From contig OU612067.1 in NCBI GenBank assembly GCA_914767715.1, positions 2,852,001 to 2,916,000 on the forward strand: a DNA stretch of 64,000 nt, read 5' to 3'. Shown here in pieces: positions 12,079-22,046 of the stretch (position 1 is the stretch's first letter; every line of letters begins with the position of its first letter). The stretch is from Membranipora membranacea (Eukaryota > Bryozoa > Gymnolaemata > Cheilostomatida > Membraniporidae). The notes under the pieces were generated by a model. It was not told where the DNA came from. It ran no database searches and worked only from the letters and a program-made list of their open reading frames with translations. The translations under genes were made by a program, and so were the position numbers.

Positions 12079-12206
12079 CACAGGCCTTCTGTAGTTGGTG
12101 CAAGTCCAGTGGTCGAGTGCCCCAGTGGTCAAGGCCTAAGAGAGAAAATGCCTCGACCACTGGGGCACTCGGCCACTGGACTTGCACCAACTACAGAAGG
12201 ACTGTG
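12079..12206. mobile_element. 128-bp hAT-like MITE, near-perfect hairpin
   Basis: The element starts cacaggccttctgtag and ends with the matching inverted sequence. Arms of more than 50 bp pair with very few mismatches around a short loop. It is flanked on both sides by gtccaaat (12071-12078 and 12207-12214), an exact 8-bp direct duplication of the length made by hAT transposases. It has no coding capacity. A diverged copy lies at 63130-63240. Confidence 0.88.
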
Positions 12207-13052
12207 GTCCAAATCACTACATTTAAAGCATGCCAGTTACTCATCAGCCTTTTAATGCTAGTGGGACTGGATTGCTGTTACTACTAGCAAGGCGTAGCAC
12301 TGCTGTTAGCATTATTAGTAGTGTTAATGTGTTGTGATAGCAGTGTTATCAAACTATCATTTATGTATTTAGAATGAAGATACATCTAGTAGTGATGATG
12401 ACAACGGAAACAAGGCGACAGCTTGATTACTCTTTACTGTTCAGTGTTTATGAATTACAGATGCTCGATTCTTTTTTTTTTTCAGCTGGCTTGTACCAAG
12501 TGGCTCAAGCTAATGAAATAGAGAGCTTAATATTATATATTTGAAAACTCTGATGATGTGGCAGGAGAAGCACACTACCATCAAATACTATTCCAGGAAG
12601 ACTTATGAAAGGTGAAGGATAGTTCAAAACCTTGAAAACTCTAGAGGAGTAAATAGTTTGCTGGAGGAGATGTTCACCATTTCACACACTCCTAAGACAG
12701 GTGACATCCAAGCCTTACTTCATTTAGACTCTCACCTCAGCTTGCCAAAAGTTAGTGCTAGCTAACATTAAGTCACCCATAAACTAGCTAAACTAAGCCA
12801 AATATTACTCCTCTAGGGTAACTATAGGTTATTTCTGTAGTGGTATATCTATTTCAGCATCTTTGTTTTATTTAAAGAAGAGCCTGCTTGTAAAATATGT
12901 GTAGGGTGATGTCATAGGTCTAAGCAGTTGACATCCATTACAAGAAAGCCATAACTCCCCTTCCTCCCCCCATGTTTATATATCTACTTGCTTGTAATAC
13001 GAATAACATATTCCTCAAACAGATTTGTTCTGCAAGCTCTTTAACTTAGCTG

Positions 13053-13850
13053 CTAGATGTAATGTATTATAGAATCACTTTTTTGTTCAAAGGTTGTTCT
13101 ACCTCCTGCTGTTAACTTGAGTTGAGATCCAGTTATGCGAATATATTTCCGCTCCTTAATCTTGAGTTTCATCATTCTTTCAGTGATACAGCGAAGGAGG
13201 AAGAACCACGCAAAAAGACTTAAAATAACTATTCCGATCATAGATCATTGCCAAAATCCAAGACTAAGAAGCACCAAATTTAACAAGATGACCAAGTAAA
13301 AAAATACTCTGCATGCATTTGTGTCAAAGCATGTTTTCACATGAATTTTATATTCTTGATGTCCTTTGTTGCATGCCCACACGTTGACATAGGTCACATT
13401 GCAGGTATGTGTTTTACTGCTGTATATATTCATTTGATACAGGCTTGTACCAATATCTACTTTCCAATTAGTCAATGAAGAGGATTTGTACCTTGAATGT
13501 ATTTATCAATACTGGTTTTCACAGCAGGAAATACTCCTTTTTTTTGCTTTCCTTCTTGTTTACACAGGTCATATTATTGTTGGTATTCACTTATTGTATT
13601 TTTATGTAACAATTTTATATATGTTTGTACATATATCTCACCTTCCAATTAGTCATTGACTGGATTTTTACCTTGATAAAGAATGTATTATATCAATACA
13701 GGTTTTCGATGCATTCGATAAGCACATTAGTTCGTCTTTCTTTGCTTTCCTTCACGTTGACACTGGTCACATTGTGGATATATCTTTGTTTATACTGGTG
13801 TGTACTTGTATTGCACCTCTCAATAAGTCAATAAAGAGGATCTGTTTGTG
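13053..13850 (-). pseudogene. Broken membrane-protein-like reading frame with repeated segments
   Basis: On the minus strand a frame from 13475 to 13053 encodes an ectodomain-like piece (HTCNVTYVNVWACNKG), then FFYLVILLNLVLLSLGFW, an in-frame TGA at 13247-13245, then MIGIVILSLFAWFFLLRC and a basic tail. The bases further upstream on this strand (13568-13850) repeat the ectodomain piece twice more in decayed form (NVTSVNVKESKERR; MTNWKV). No family recognised. It looks like a decayed receptor-like gene or captured fragment with an amplified exon. The TGA could also mark a real C-terminus. Confidence 0.35.
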
Positions 13851-14107
13851 CCGCGGTAGATAATACACATACAGAATGCTCATTAAAAAACGAAATTTTG
13901 CAACTTTTTTGTCTTTTCTTAGCCTCTGTAGAAAGAATATGCACTCTGAGAGTTATGAACTTTACATAATTGGATTTGCAGCGAAATTCGGCTCTAGTTT
14001 CACTCAATTCTAGGTAACCCCAGAGAGATAATTATTATTAAATGCAACTTTTTGATCACTCATTGGCAAGAAGTTTCTGGACTCTACCTGTTTTTCGCAT
14101 CTTAACA

Positions 14108-14556
14108 GTTTTTCACATCTTAACTGGATCCACCCTGTCCCCATATATTCATAATTAGACTGCTACCAGTTATTTTATAATAGGGTCTTCTTATAAAAAG
14201 ATAATGAAAATCACATATGAAGTTTATTTATCGCTGTTATTCTGGAAAGGTTGCGCAAAACCTATTTTTGTGCCACAACTGTGTTTGAGGGGTGTCTACA
14301 ATCTGTCTGTAAAACGTCAATAGATGGATTTAGCAGTATGATATTTTCTCAAAAACCACTCAAGATATGCATGATATTGATAAAAAAATTTCAATGACGC
14401 CAATTCATTCTATGATCTTTGCCGAAAGAAGTTAAATGGTAAAAAACGCTCTATATACCCCTTTTCCACGTTTCTTACTTGGATCCGCCCCCTTTTGCCC
14501 CATTTGTAAAGTAGTACATATGCGCCATCAGAACGGCCATAAAAAACTACCCCAGA
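14108..14556. repeat. Direct repeat, copy 1 of 2
   Basis: About 450 bp beginning gtttttcacatct and ending near aaaaactacccc. It recurs 726 bp downstream with many point differences. No open frame spans it. Confidence 0.85.
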
Positions 14557-14559
14557 CAA

Positions 14560-14698
14560 AAGCGGTGGATGCTCATGTTTGAAGGCCAGTTTGCATTGTA
14601 CGCAATTGTGTGGATGCCTTCAATGCGACGATGGCAGGGACGACACTCAGCAAGATGAGTATGATCAAATTACCGATGATGAAGACCTTGACCTTTAA
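14560..14698 (+). pseudogene. Cys-rich C-terminal frame of a transposon protein (remnant)
   Basis: The open frame reads GGCSCLKASLHCTQLCGC then LQCDDG, followed by an acidic tail ending DDEDLDL and TAA. Short, tightly spaced Cys clusters of the form CxCxKxxLxCxxxCxC followed by an acidic end are common at the C-terminus of invertebrate transposon and CXC-type proteins. Only this end survives. Family assignment is inference. Confidence 0.4.
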
Positions 14699-14833
14699 AC
14701 TAGTATGAATTTGCATCCTTTCTTTGTTTTGTTTTGCGGTGATACTTATGTGCTATTTAAAATAGCTATTAAGTTCAAAATACATAATCAGATTACACGC
14801 TTTACCAGAATAAAACTTCATAAACGTTTACCT

Positions 14834-15291
14834 GTTTTTCACATCCCAACTGGATCCACCCCTTTCTCATATATTCTCAATTTATTATTACACTGCTACC
14901 AGATACTTCATGATGGGGTCTTTTTAAAAACAAATCATGAAAAATGACATGAGAAGTACATTTATCACTGTTATTCTTGCACGCTTGCACAAAACCTATT
15001 ATTATGCAGCAACTGTGTTCGAGGGGTGACTACAATTTGTCTGTAAAACGTCAACCATTGGGTTTAGCTGTATGATATTTTCCCAAAAACTACTCAAGAT
15101 ATGCATGATATTGATAAAAAAAATTCAATGACACTGCTTCATTCTATGAACTTTGCCAAGAGAAGTTAAATTGCAAAAAACGCCCTTTTAACCCCCTTTT
15201 CCGTGTTTCTTACTTGGATTCGCCCCTTTTTGCCCCATTTGTGAAATGGTACATATGCGTCATCAGAACGGCCATAAAAAACTACACCAGA
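14834..15291. repeat. Direct repeat, copy 2 of 2
   Basis: Second copy of the segment at 14108-14556, same orientation. It includes shared landmarks such as actcaagatatgcatgatat and gaacggccataaaaaacta. Confidence 0.85.
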
Positions 15292-15461
15292 TACAGTCTT
15301 CAATTTTCTCTGTTCAAGACACTTACGCAGATGTAATTTTTAGAGCCTTTTATGTATAGCCGCTGCTGGCCTAATAGAACTATTTATAAACAAACGGTCA
15401 CTCCCAATGCTAGGAGTTCCATCATGCTAGACGTAGCCAAAACAGACTGGTCATTATTATC

Positions 15462-15753
15462 CATAGACCTACTAATAATAGGTAAATCCGCGCCCTTGGT
15501 ATCTATATTAAATAATCATTAACTATAATCATTTTCATGGGGAAATCCAACTGAATAGATTTTATGATTAGGTATACGGTTTTTCAGTGATATTGACATG
15601 AAACTTAGAATTATCTCCTCATTGGTAATAGGGAGACAACTTGAATTCAAGTTGGATTCAGTTGGATTTCCCCATGAAAATGATTATGATTAATGATTAT
15701 TTAATATAGATACCAAGGGCGCGAATTTACCTGATATTATTAGTAGGTCTATG
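15462..15753. mobile_element. 292-bp inverted-repeat MITE in the LINE
   Basis: It begins catagacctactaataata and ends with the inverted copy. Arms of about 95 bp pair almost perfectly (for example ccgcgcccttggtatc with gataccaagggcgcg). The LINE frame reads DWSLLS to the left and ISNISDLDV to the right, confirming an insertion. Confidence 0.9.
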
Positions 15754-17745
15754 TTATTTCCAACATTAGTGACCTTGATGTGCTCACCGAAAGCTACCAA
15801 ACCATCCTAACTGACATATATCACAAACACTGTTCACTGAGTGAAGCGCATCCATATGAAATTAGATAGCAAGCTAGCTTGGGAAACCCATAGGGATAAC
15901 TCTATGGGGAAACCCCACTGATTCTTAAACTGAGAAGAGCCAAGGAGAAAGCTTTCACTACGGGAAACCCCACGTATGCTTACCTGCAGGCTATCCTGGA
16001 GCGCTTCATATCTAATGCCAAGCGGAGATATTACGATGGCAAAATCAACCAGCTGAAAGTAGGCACTGCAAATTGGTGGCGCAGCATTAAATGCTTAAAC
16101 CCATCGGCTAGCAGTAATGATCAACCGTCGTATTATGTTCTAGATGATAATCTCTGTACTCCACAACAATTCGCTAAACTAAATCTACACTATAACACTA
16201 TAGCTAGAGAGCATACACCAACACCGCCTCATCCATCCGCTCCAAACTGCAGCCGTGATGAGATCTCTATAGGACAAGTGAGATGCGCACTGAGGAATAT
16301 AAATACTCAGAAAGCCACATACAGCCTAGACTGTCCATCATGGATCAGTAAAACATGCTCAGAAGATCTATGTGTACCTGTTACCAAAATCATAAATCTC
16401 ACACTCCAATCCTGTAGATTTCCATCAATCTACAAAAGAGTCGAGATAACCCCTATAGCGAAGACCAAATCTGCATCTCCATGTAAGGACTATCGCCCTA
16501 TTTCATTACTATGGCATATCGGCAAACTGATAGAATACTTCATTAACAGACAACTCTGAGATCAACTTGAACCTAACCTGGACACAAATCAATTTGCTTA
16601 CAGGAAAGGTGTTGGCTGCACGGACGCTTTAGTCCGTCTACTGGATGATGTGACAAATTTGCTTGATTATACAAAAAATCATGGAACACAACTGATTATG
16701 TGAGATTTCAGTAAGGCATTCGACCTCATGGATCATCGACTTCTCCTCACTAAACTTCAGCAACTAAATCTATCCGATGCTCTAATCTCCCTTGTCGCAG
16801 ATTATCTCCGCAGCCGAACACACTGTGTCTCACTTCGAGCTCATGGTGTTAAGTCAATATACCGAACGTGCAACACTGGAGTCCCACAGGGAACTCTCTG
16901 TTGACCTACCCTCTGGCTAGCATTTGTAAACTCACTAAAGTTCTCACAAGGTGCCACTATAAAATATGCAAATGACACGACAACATATTATCCATTGGAC
17001 AAGTCTGCAACCACTGCCACCAACTGTACACAATCTTCAGTCGACTTCGATCCTCCGGTGGTCGGACAAGGACCAATTAGAGAATGTAGTGATTGGGCAT
17101 CGCAGAACAAAATGCGCCTCAATGTCCAAAAGACCATGACACTCAACATCTCTATCAGAAAATTGCTAAACATGAACTTCTCAATGGATATAGACCAGTC
17201 TGTCACAAATGTCACGAGTGCAAGACTTCTGGGTGTGACACTTGACAGTCATCTAGTGTTCAATATTCATGTAGCCGAGATCCGGAAATCTGTCAACAGG
17301 AAGATCCATGGCTTGTTGGTCTTAAAACAGTCGGGGGTAAACACAGATACTCTTGTTATGATGTATCGGGCTCAAATACTGCCAACTGTCACCTATTCTG
17401 CCCCTGCATGGTACCCGTTTCTAGCGGACTATCACAAAGACGAAATAGAGAAAATCCAGAAATTAGCTCTACGTATAATCTTCCACGACATCGAACATTA
17501 TACTGACAGACTTGTAGCTGCGAAACTCACAACTCTATGCGACACACTACGGGATGTATGCTCAACGTATGTGACACGAATCGTGGGCGATCCCGATCAT
17601 TCGTTGAGATACAAACTCAATCAGAAACCTAGTCTAAGACCGATGAGATCTGTTAGCAAGTGTCAGACCGATGTATACATCAAACGATCACGAACCGCCA
17701 AGTGCAGCAAGGCTATCCTGAAGAACCCAGTCTATTTTTCCTAGC

Positions 17746-18707
17746 ATGTATTATTTTTATAACTTATGTCTTTTCTTTTTCCTCTCTCCAAGGGGTTTTT
17801 TATCTCATAATTCATTTTTATCTCGATGTTAGCATCTTTGGATAAAGAGTGTACATTAAAACAAAAAAACGAACAAACAACAGAATTATTAAAACAGTTT
17901 GACGCTATCAAAAATACGATAGCTCTCACTGGGTTGAGAGGTGACAACACTTCCTTTCCTTGAACTTCTTTGTTTAATCCAAATTGGCAGCAGCACACAC
18001 TGGCCAGCTGTGACCAAATCTACAATTTGGAAATTCAGTCCTTCGTAATGATATAATGTCGATTTCATATCACGGAACTCCTCCATAAGCTAGACACTGA
18101 AAATATACCTGGCTTTTGTTGTTGCATACTTGGTGTCATAAGCATGTATCATAGTTCTGATTACGGGCATAGTCTCATAAAACAATCTGTGTGATTTTTG
18201 AGAGCGGATTATTTTCGGAAGTTTTGTTGGCTGAAGTTGCTCTGAGCTTGGGGTTAGCTCCGAATGTAAGAATCTAGGTTAAGCTGATCAAGCTCCGAAA
18301 GATTATTTTAAACAAGGCCGTCCAGGCAATCTTATAATCTGCTATTGAAATCGTTCATCGCTTTTTATCGATATTTTTGCTAATAATACCATACAATGTC
18401 ACGCCAATTATATAATATATTTCATATATAATTATACCGTCTAGCAGTAGCGCTATGAAGGCTTTTACTATGACAATACAGTGAAAGTGATTTTTTTAGC
18501 GGGTTGGTTTAATTTGAACAATAATTGGTTACTGATTACATAATGATAAATGGGTTAAAATTGAACAGTTTTGTTTCTGATAACTATCGTTCAGCAGTAT
18601 AGGGGCATGAAACGCAGTGATGCCCTTTCTGGACCGTTCAAAAACAGTTTGATAAAGAAGAGGTAACTGTATTTATTAGATATCCCAAGAATGTTTGTAC
18701 ATTGTTT
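17746..18707. other. LINE tail and intergenic DNA, no gene seen
   Basis: The first ~130 bp, ending in A-rich sequence (aacaaaaaaacgaacaaac), may be the LINE 3' tail. The rest is AT-rich with no recognised signal until the poly(A) site of PLA2 copy B (minus-strand AATAAA at 18677-18672). Confidence 0.5.
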
Positions 18708-20564
18708 TTACACACAATTGTTGACCCAGCTTTCGTTACACCAGGATTCAGGTCTAGACTTGTAACCGTTCGTACCTCCGATCCTGACTGCTAAGTAATA
18801 GCTTGATCTGATTGCCTGTGTGAGAAAAAAGTATTGATATGAAGACGAAAACAGGCCAATAAACATTAATATCAATATTAATACACATTTTATTCAATTG
18901 GTAGGAATGCAAAAAATGAATTAAGCATATCGCAGCCCCGATCTATTTAACTTATGACATAAACATGGGATTTAGATAAATAGGTAATATAGGTAAAAGG
19001 CCAAACTTTAAATTTTCAAGTTCAGCTTCAATCATTAGTTATGGGGCAAGGTTGTAATGTGACCATAGGGCCTAGGGCTATAATTAGCTTGTGCTTGGGA
19101 AAACATCCAAAAACATATTGCAAACTGGCGTCAATTTCTCAAACACATATCTAACATCACATTAAATCAGTATACACTAGAAGTAAATGTAAGCTAGAGT
19201 TGAGTTTAGTTTAGCTAGTTAGGGGTTGTTTTTAGCCAGGAAAAATTGACTCCCTGAGGTAGGGATATGAAGGCAAGATGGCGAATGTCAGCTTTTTAAA
19301 GTGTGCGGGAAATCACAAACTTCTCCTTCTGCGAAAACTCGGCTGAAAATCGCGTATGTGTCTGTGGAAATAACCTACATCCTGCGCAGCTAGGATACAG
19401 CTGAAACTAGTCAGCTGTCTCAAAATGTTTTATTAATCAGTGCTCGCCAGATTGAAGACAATATGTAATAACTTCCCCTGGAGACAAAAGTTTAGTAGCA
19501 GAGCAGCTTTTGTGTCTTTGTTTACAATGAATTAACTGAGGCAAGCTTGACTCAAGCCTATTATTAACCAATCTTCTTATCCTCTGTTTCAATCACTAGC
19601 AGTGAAAGATCCATTGTTGTATTAATTAAGTAGTTCTGACCATAGAATCGAGAAGAAAAATAGGAGCTAACATTTTTTTTATTCACGGAATAGGAATAGC
19701 CAATGGAAAAGTATCTTACCTCACAGAAGTTTTTATCTTTGCTTGATGGAAGGTCATCACAGTGTTTCTTTAGGTTGGCATAAAACCTTCCATCACAGGC
19801 CTTTCGGTCAACACCGAACCTCACTCCCTGGAAAGGAAAATGCGGTTTTAACAGTATTACAGCGTTTTGTCTTTGATCCAAGTACATTTGAATAATATAT
19901 TGTGCCGTGTTAGACAATAATTCAGTTAGGTTGGCTGCTCATTTATTCCAAACAGATGAGACAGATCAGCAACTCAACCTCCTATTATATCTAATGCAAC
20001 AGCTCTATTGAGTCAGATGTGGCTCCAAGTAAAGTACTGTCTAGAATGAAACTTACACAATAATAGCACTGATCATGTTTGTAACAGGACTCGACGAAAG
20101 TGTTCTTGTAGAAGAAAGGTAGACCGCCTGGTACAGAACATCCGTCACTGTGACCTGAATAATATAATACCAATCATAATATGAGGCATTATATCATAGT
20201 AGCCTGGGCGGACTGTCTGATGTGGGTGGGGTGGGTGTCCCTCCCCCATCCCAGGCGGCCTGCCCATGGTAAAATTATGTTATGTATTTCAAACTTGTAT
20301 CTAAAAGGTGAATGGAATAGCATATGTAGTACAATATAAAAACCATGTGATACAAAAATTATAGTACTTCGAACCTAAGTCTATCATCTAGTTGACGGGT
20401 TTATAACTTAACGTCAATAACAGACAACTCCCAGATCAATTCAGCAGAATCACAATATTGATATTTAACACAAAATGAAATATCTCACCATGATTACAGT
20501 CCACTGCCAGAGCAGAGAGTACACACACAGAAATGAGGAGAGAGGCGGTGATCAGATGATACAT
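18708..20564 (-). CDS. Secreted conodipine-like phospholipase A2 (copy B)
   Basis: Complete four-exon gene: 20489-20564, 20057-20154, 19720-19827 and 18815-18708, total 390 nt, 129 residues. Signal peptide and mature start differ from copy A at residue 2 only in this exon (MYHLITASLL). The catalytic block ESCYKHDQCYYC (His52-Asp53) and GCSVPGGLPF are intact, as are the exon 3 cysteines. The C-terminal exon has diverged more (AVRIGGTNGYKS versus AVSARAKNSYNS in copy A) but keeps CNESWV and the final Cys. Exon lengths match copy A except for one codon in the last exon. It lies in the same orientation as copy A and about 11 kb away, so a tandem duplication later separated by mobile DNA is likely. 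Minus-strand AATAAA lies at 18677-18672. Predicted secreted, Ca2+-dependent lipase; activity inferred. Confidence 0.93.
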
Positions 20565-22046
20565 GATGGCACTGTGTCAGTAGCAGGAGAATAATGAGAC
20601 TGGATACTGGGCCGATATATCAGCTATATTTAACTCGATACAACCTAGACTTTGCCCGCATTCTCTATTTCCATAGAAATCACACAACGGTATTGTAGCT
20701 TTCCTTTATGGGTATTGTACGGTTACCCTGATTACCTGTCCCGACTTAATTCACATGTTATATCCGTGTTACTGAGTCTACAGGCCCTAATCGATTTCTG
20801 ATTTGGATCCTAACATCTGGTTTTTCTCATGATATTGTATACGCAGGCTGGTCATCAGATTGGTAGATAATATTGACTGTAACCTAACGGTACTGATGAG
20901 GTTATCAATGATGTATTTATGGAGTATTCCACCTATGGCCGGAACAAGGAGTCCTATACTTTATATCAATCAGTTTGTACTTTGTAGCATAGGGATCAGG
21001 GTAGGATAACTCGAATGACTAGACCAATATTTCAAGGTACTGCCAAATATTAGATTATTTCTTACTACATGAATGCTTTCTGTCAATTCATAAGAAAACA
21101 CTCGAAAGTTTAGACTGCGCCGTTACGTAGTGCAAAGATTGAAGTGATAGAGTCAGAGAGAAAAATGGAGAAAGAGAGATGGTTATGGCAATTATCGTTG
21201 CTTTTAACCCATTTCATTGTCAGGTGAAACTGTGGGACAATTTAACAGCAAAGTAACTGAAAAGATGAAAGGAGCAGTGATAGATCGAGCAATAGTCAAA
21301 CTATGTAACAGATCAGTGTTCACTGACCCCTGTTACTCATGGGCCATAGGGCCGTTTTAATCAACATTCAGCTTAGGGAAAAATAAGCGGAAAGATCACT
21401 CAAGTGGCATTTAATAGCTTTCAATGGTCCAGAGTAATGATTAAAATTTAAATTGTCCTGAGCACAATTTATTTCAAACACCGCTCTATTGATCGGATTG
21501 TTAATTCATTCAAACAAAAAATCCTCTAATCTCAGCATAACAAAAAGTTTGAGTGTTATTATTGACATTAATAGCCAAGCAAATGTGCCAACGTATCCAA
21601 GGCTTTCAAATTCAGTCAGCAAGTTACAATTCAGTACATAGTAAAGGTTCATTGTGCAAACATCAGACACAGAGTATACACCGGCAGCAAAGTAAACTTA
21701 TATTATTGCTGTAAGATTATGTGTCTGATAACGTTTTAGTGAGGTGAGGAAAGTGGGTAGCAACTGATTCAACAAAGTACAAAACAGAGGTAAGCCCTTT
21801 AAATTTTACTACTGTTGTAAGAACACCATTATGATCTTTGAATCATCAGCCAGGCTTCACATGGTATCTCTAAATACAGTCAAAAGACCGAGATGGCTTG
21901 ATCTGTTAGCAGTTCTACCGGCTATTTTGCAGACAGCCACGGGTTGATTGAAACCCTGAACTCTCTCCCATGATATAGCATTTACAGCACCGTGTCAAGA
22001 TTTTTCTGTGATGGTTTCTTAATAATTCAGACAACCGCTGCAGAAG
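20565..22046. other. Divergent intergenic region between PLA2 copy B and the TRIM gene
   Basis: This region should hold both promoters. No TATA element, hairpin or exon is convincing enough to annotate. Confidence 0.4.

Larger units (their letters stand above)
11113..15373. mobile_element. 4.3-kb element with short terminal inverted repeats, inserted in the LINE
   Basis: Its left end TAGGCCAGCAGCAGC and right end (GCCGCTGCTGGCCTA) are inverted copies with one mismatch in 15. Flanks ATA on both sides could be a 3-bp target duplication. Removing it rejoins the LINE frame. It has no intact transposase. It contains a 128-bp hAT-like MITE (12079-12206), a broken membrane-protein-like reading frame on the minus strand (13053-13850), a direct repeat (14108-14556 and 14834-15291) and a Cys-rich frame end (14560-14698). 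Confidence 0.6.
9990..17745 (+). mobile_element. Decayed CR1/L2-like LINE, interrupted by later insertions
   Basis: Three pieces of one non-LTR retrotransposon in one orientation. The 5' piece (9990-11112) has a short leader frame with YSREDLLKLQ, then an endonuclease domain from 10404 (LFLGNCQSL, ATETWFKE, LGGDFNT, PLGKS). A small piece (15374-15461, TDWSLLS) links to the reverse-transcriptase piece (15754-17745), with YRPISLL, NQFAYRKG, DFSKAFD and GVPQGTL. Several in-frame stops break it and the catalytic YADD is changed to YAND, so it is dead. The last open stretch, 16995-17744, is the C-terminal thumb region. The pieces read on when the insert at 11113-15373 and the element at 15462-15753 are ignored, giving the order of events: LINE first, insertions later. 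Confidence 0.88.

Noticed and set aside
13245..13247. TGA read as selenocysteine
   Set aside because: No homologue with Cys at this site and no recognisable SECIS element; the region lies in mobile-element debris.
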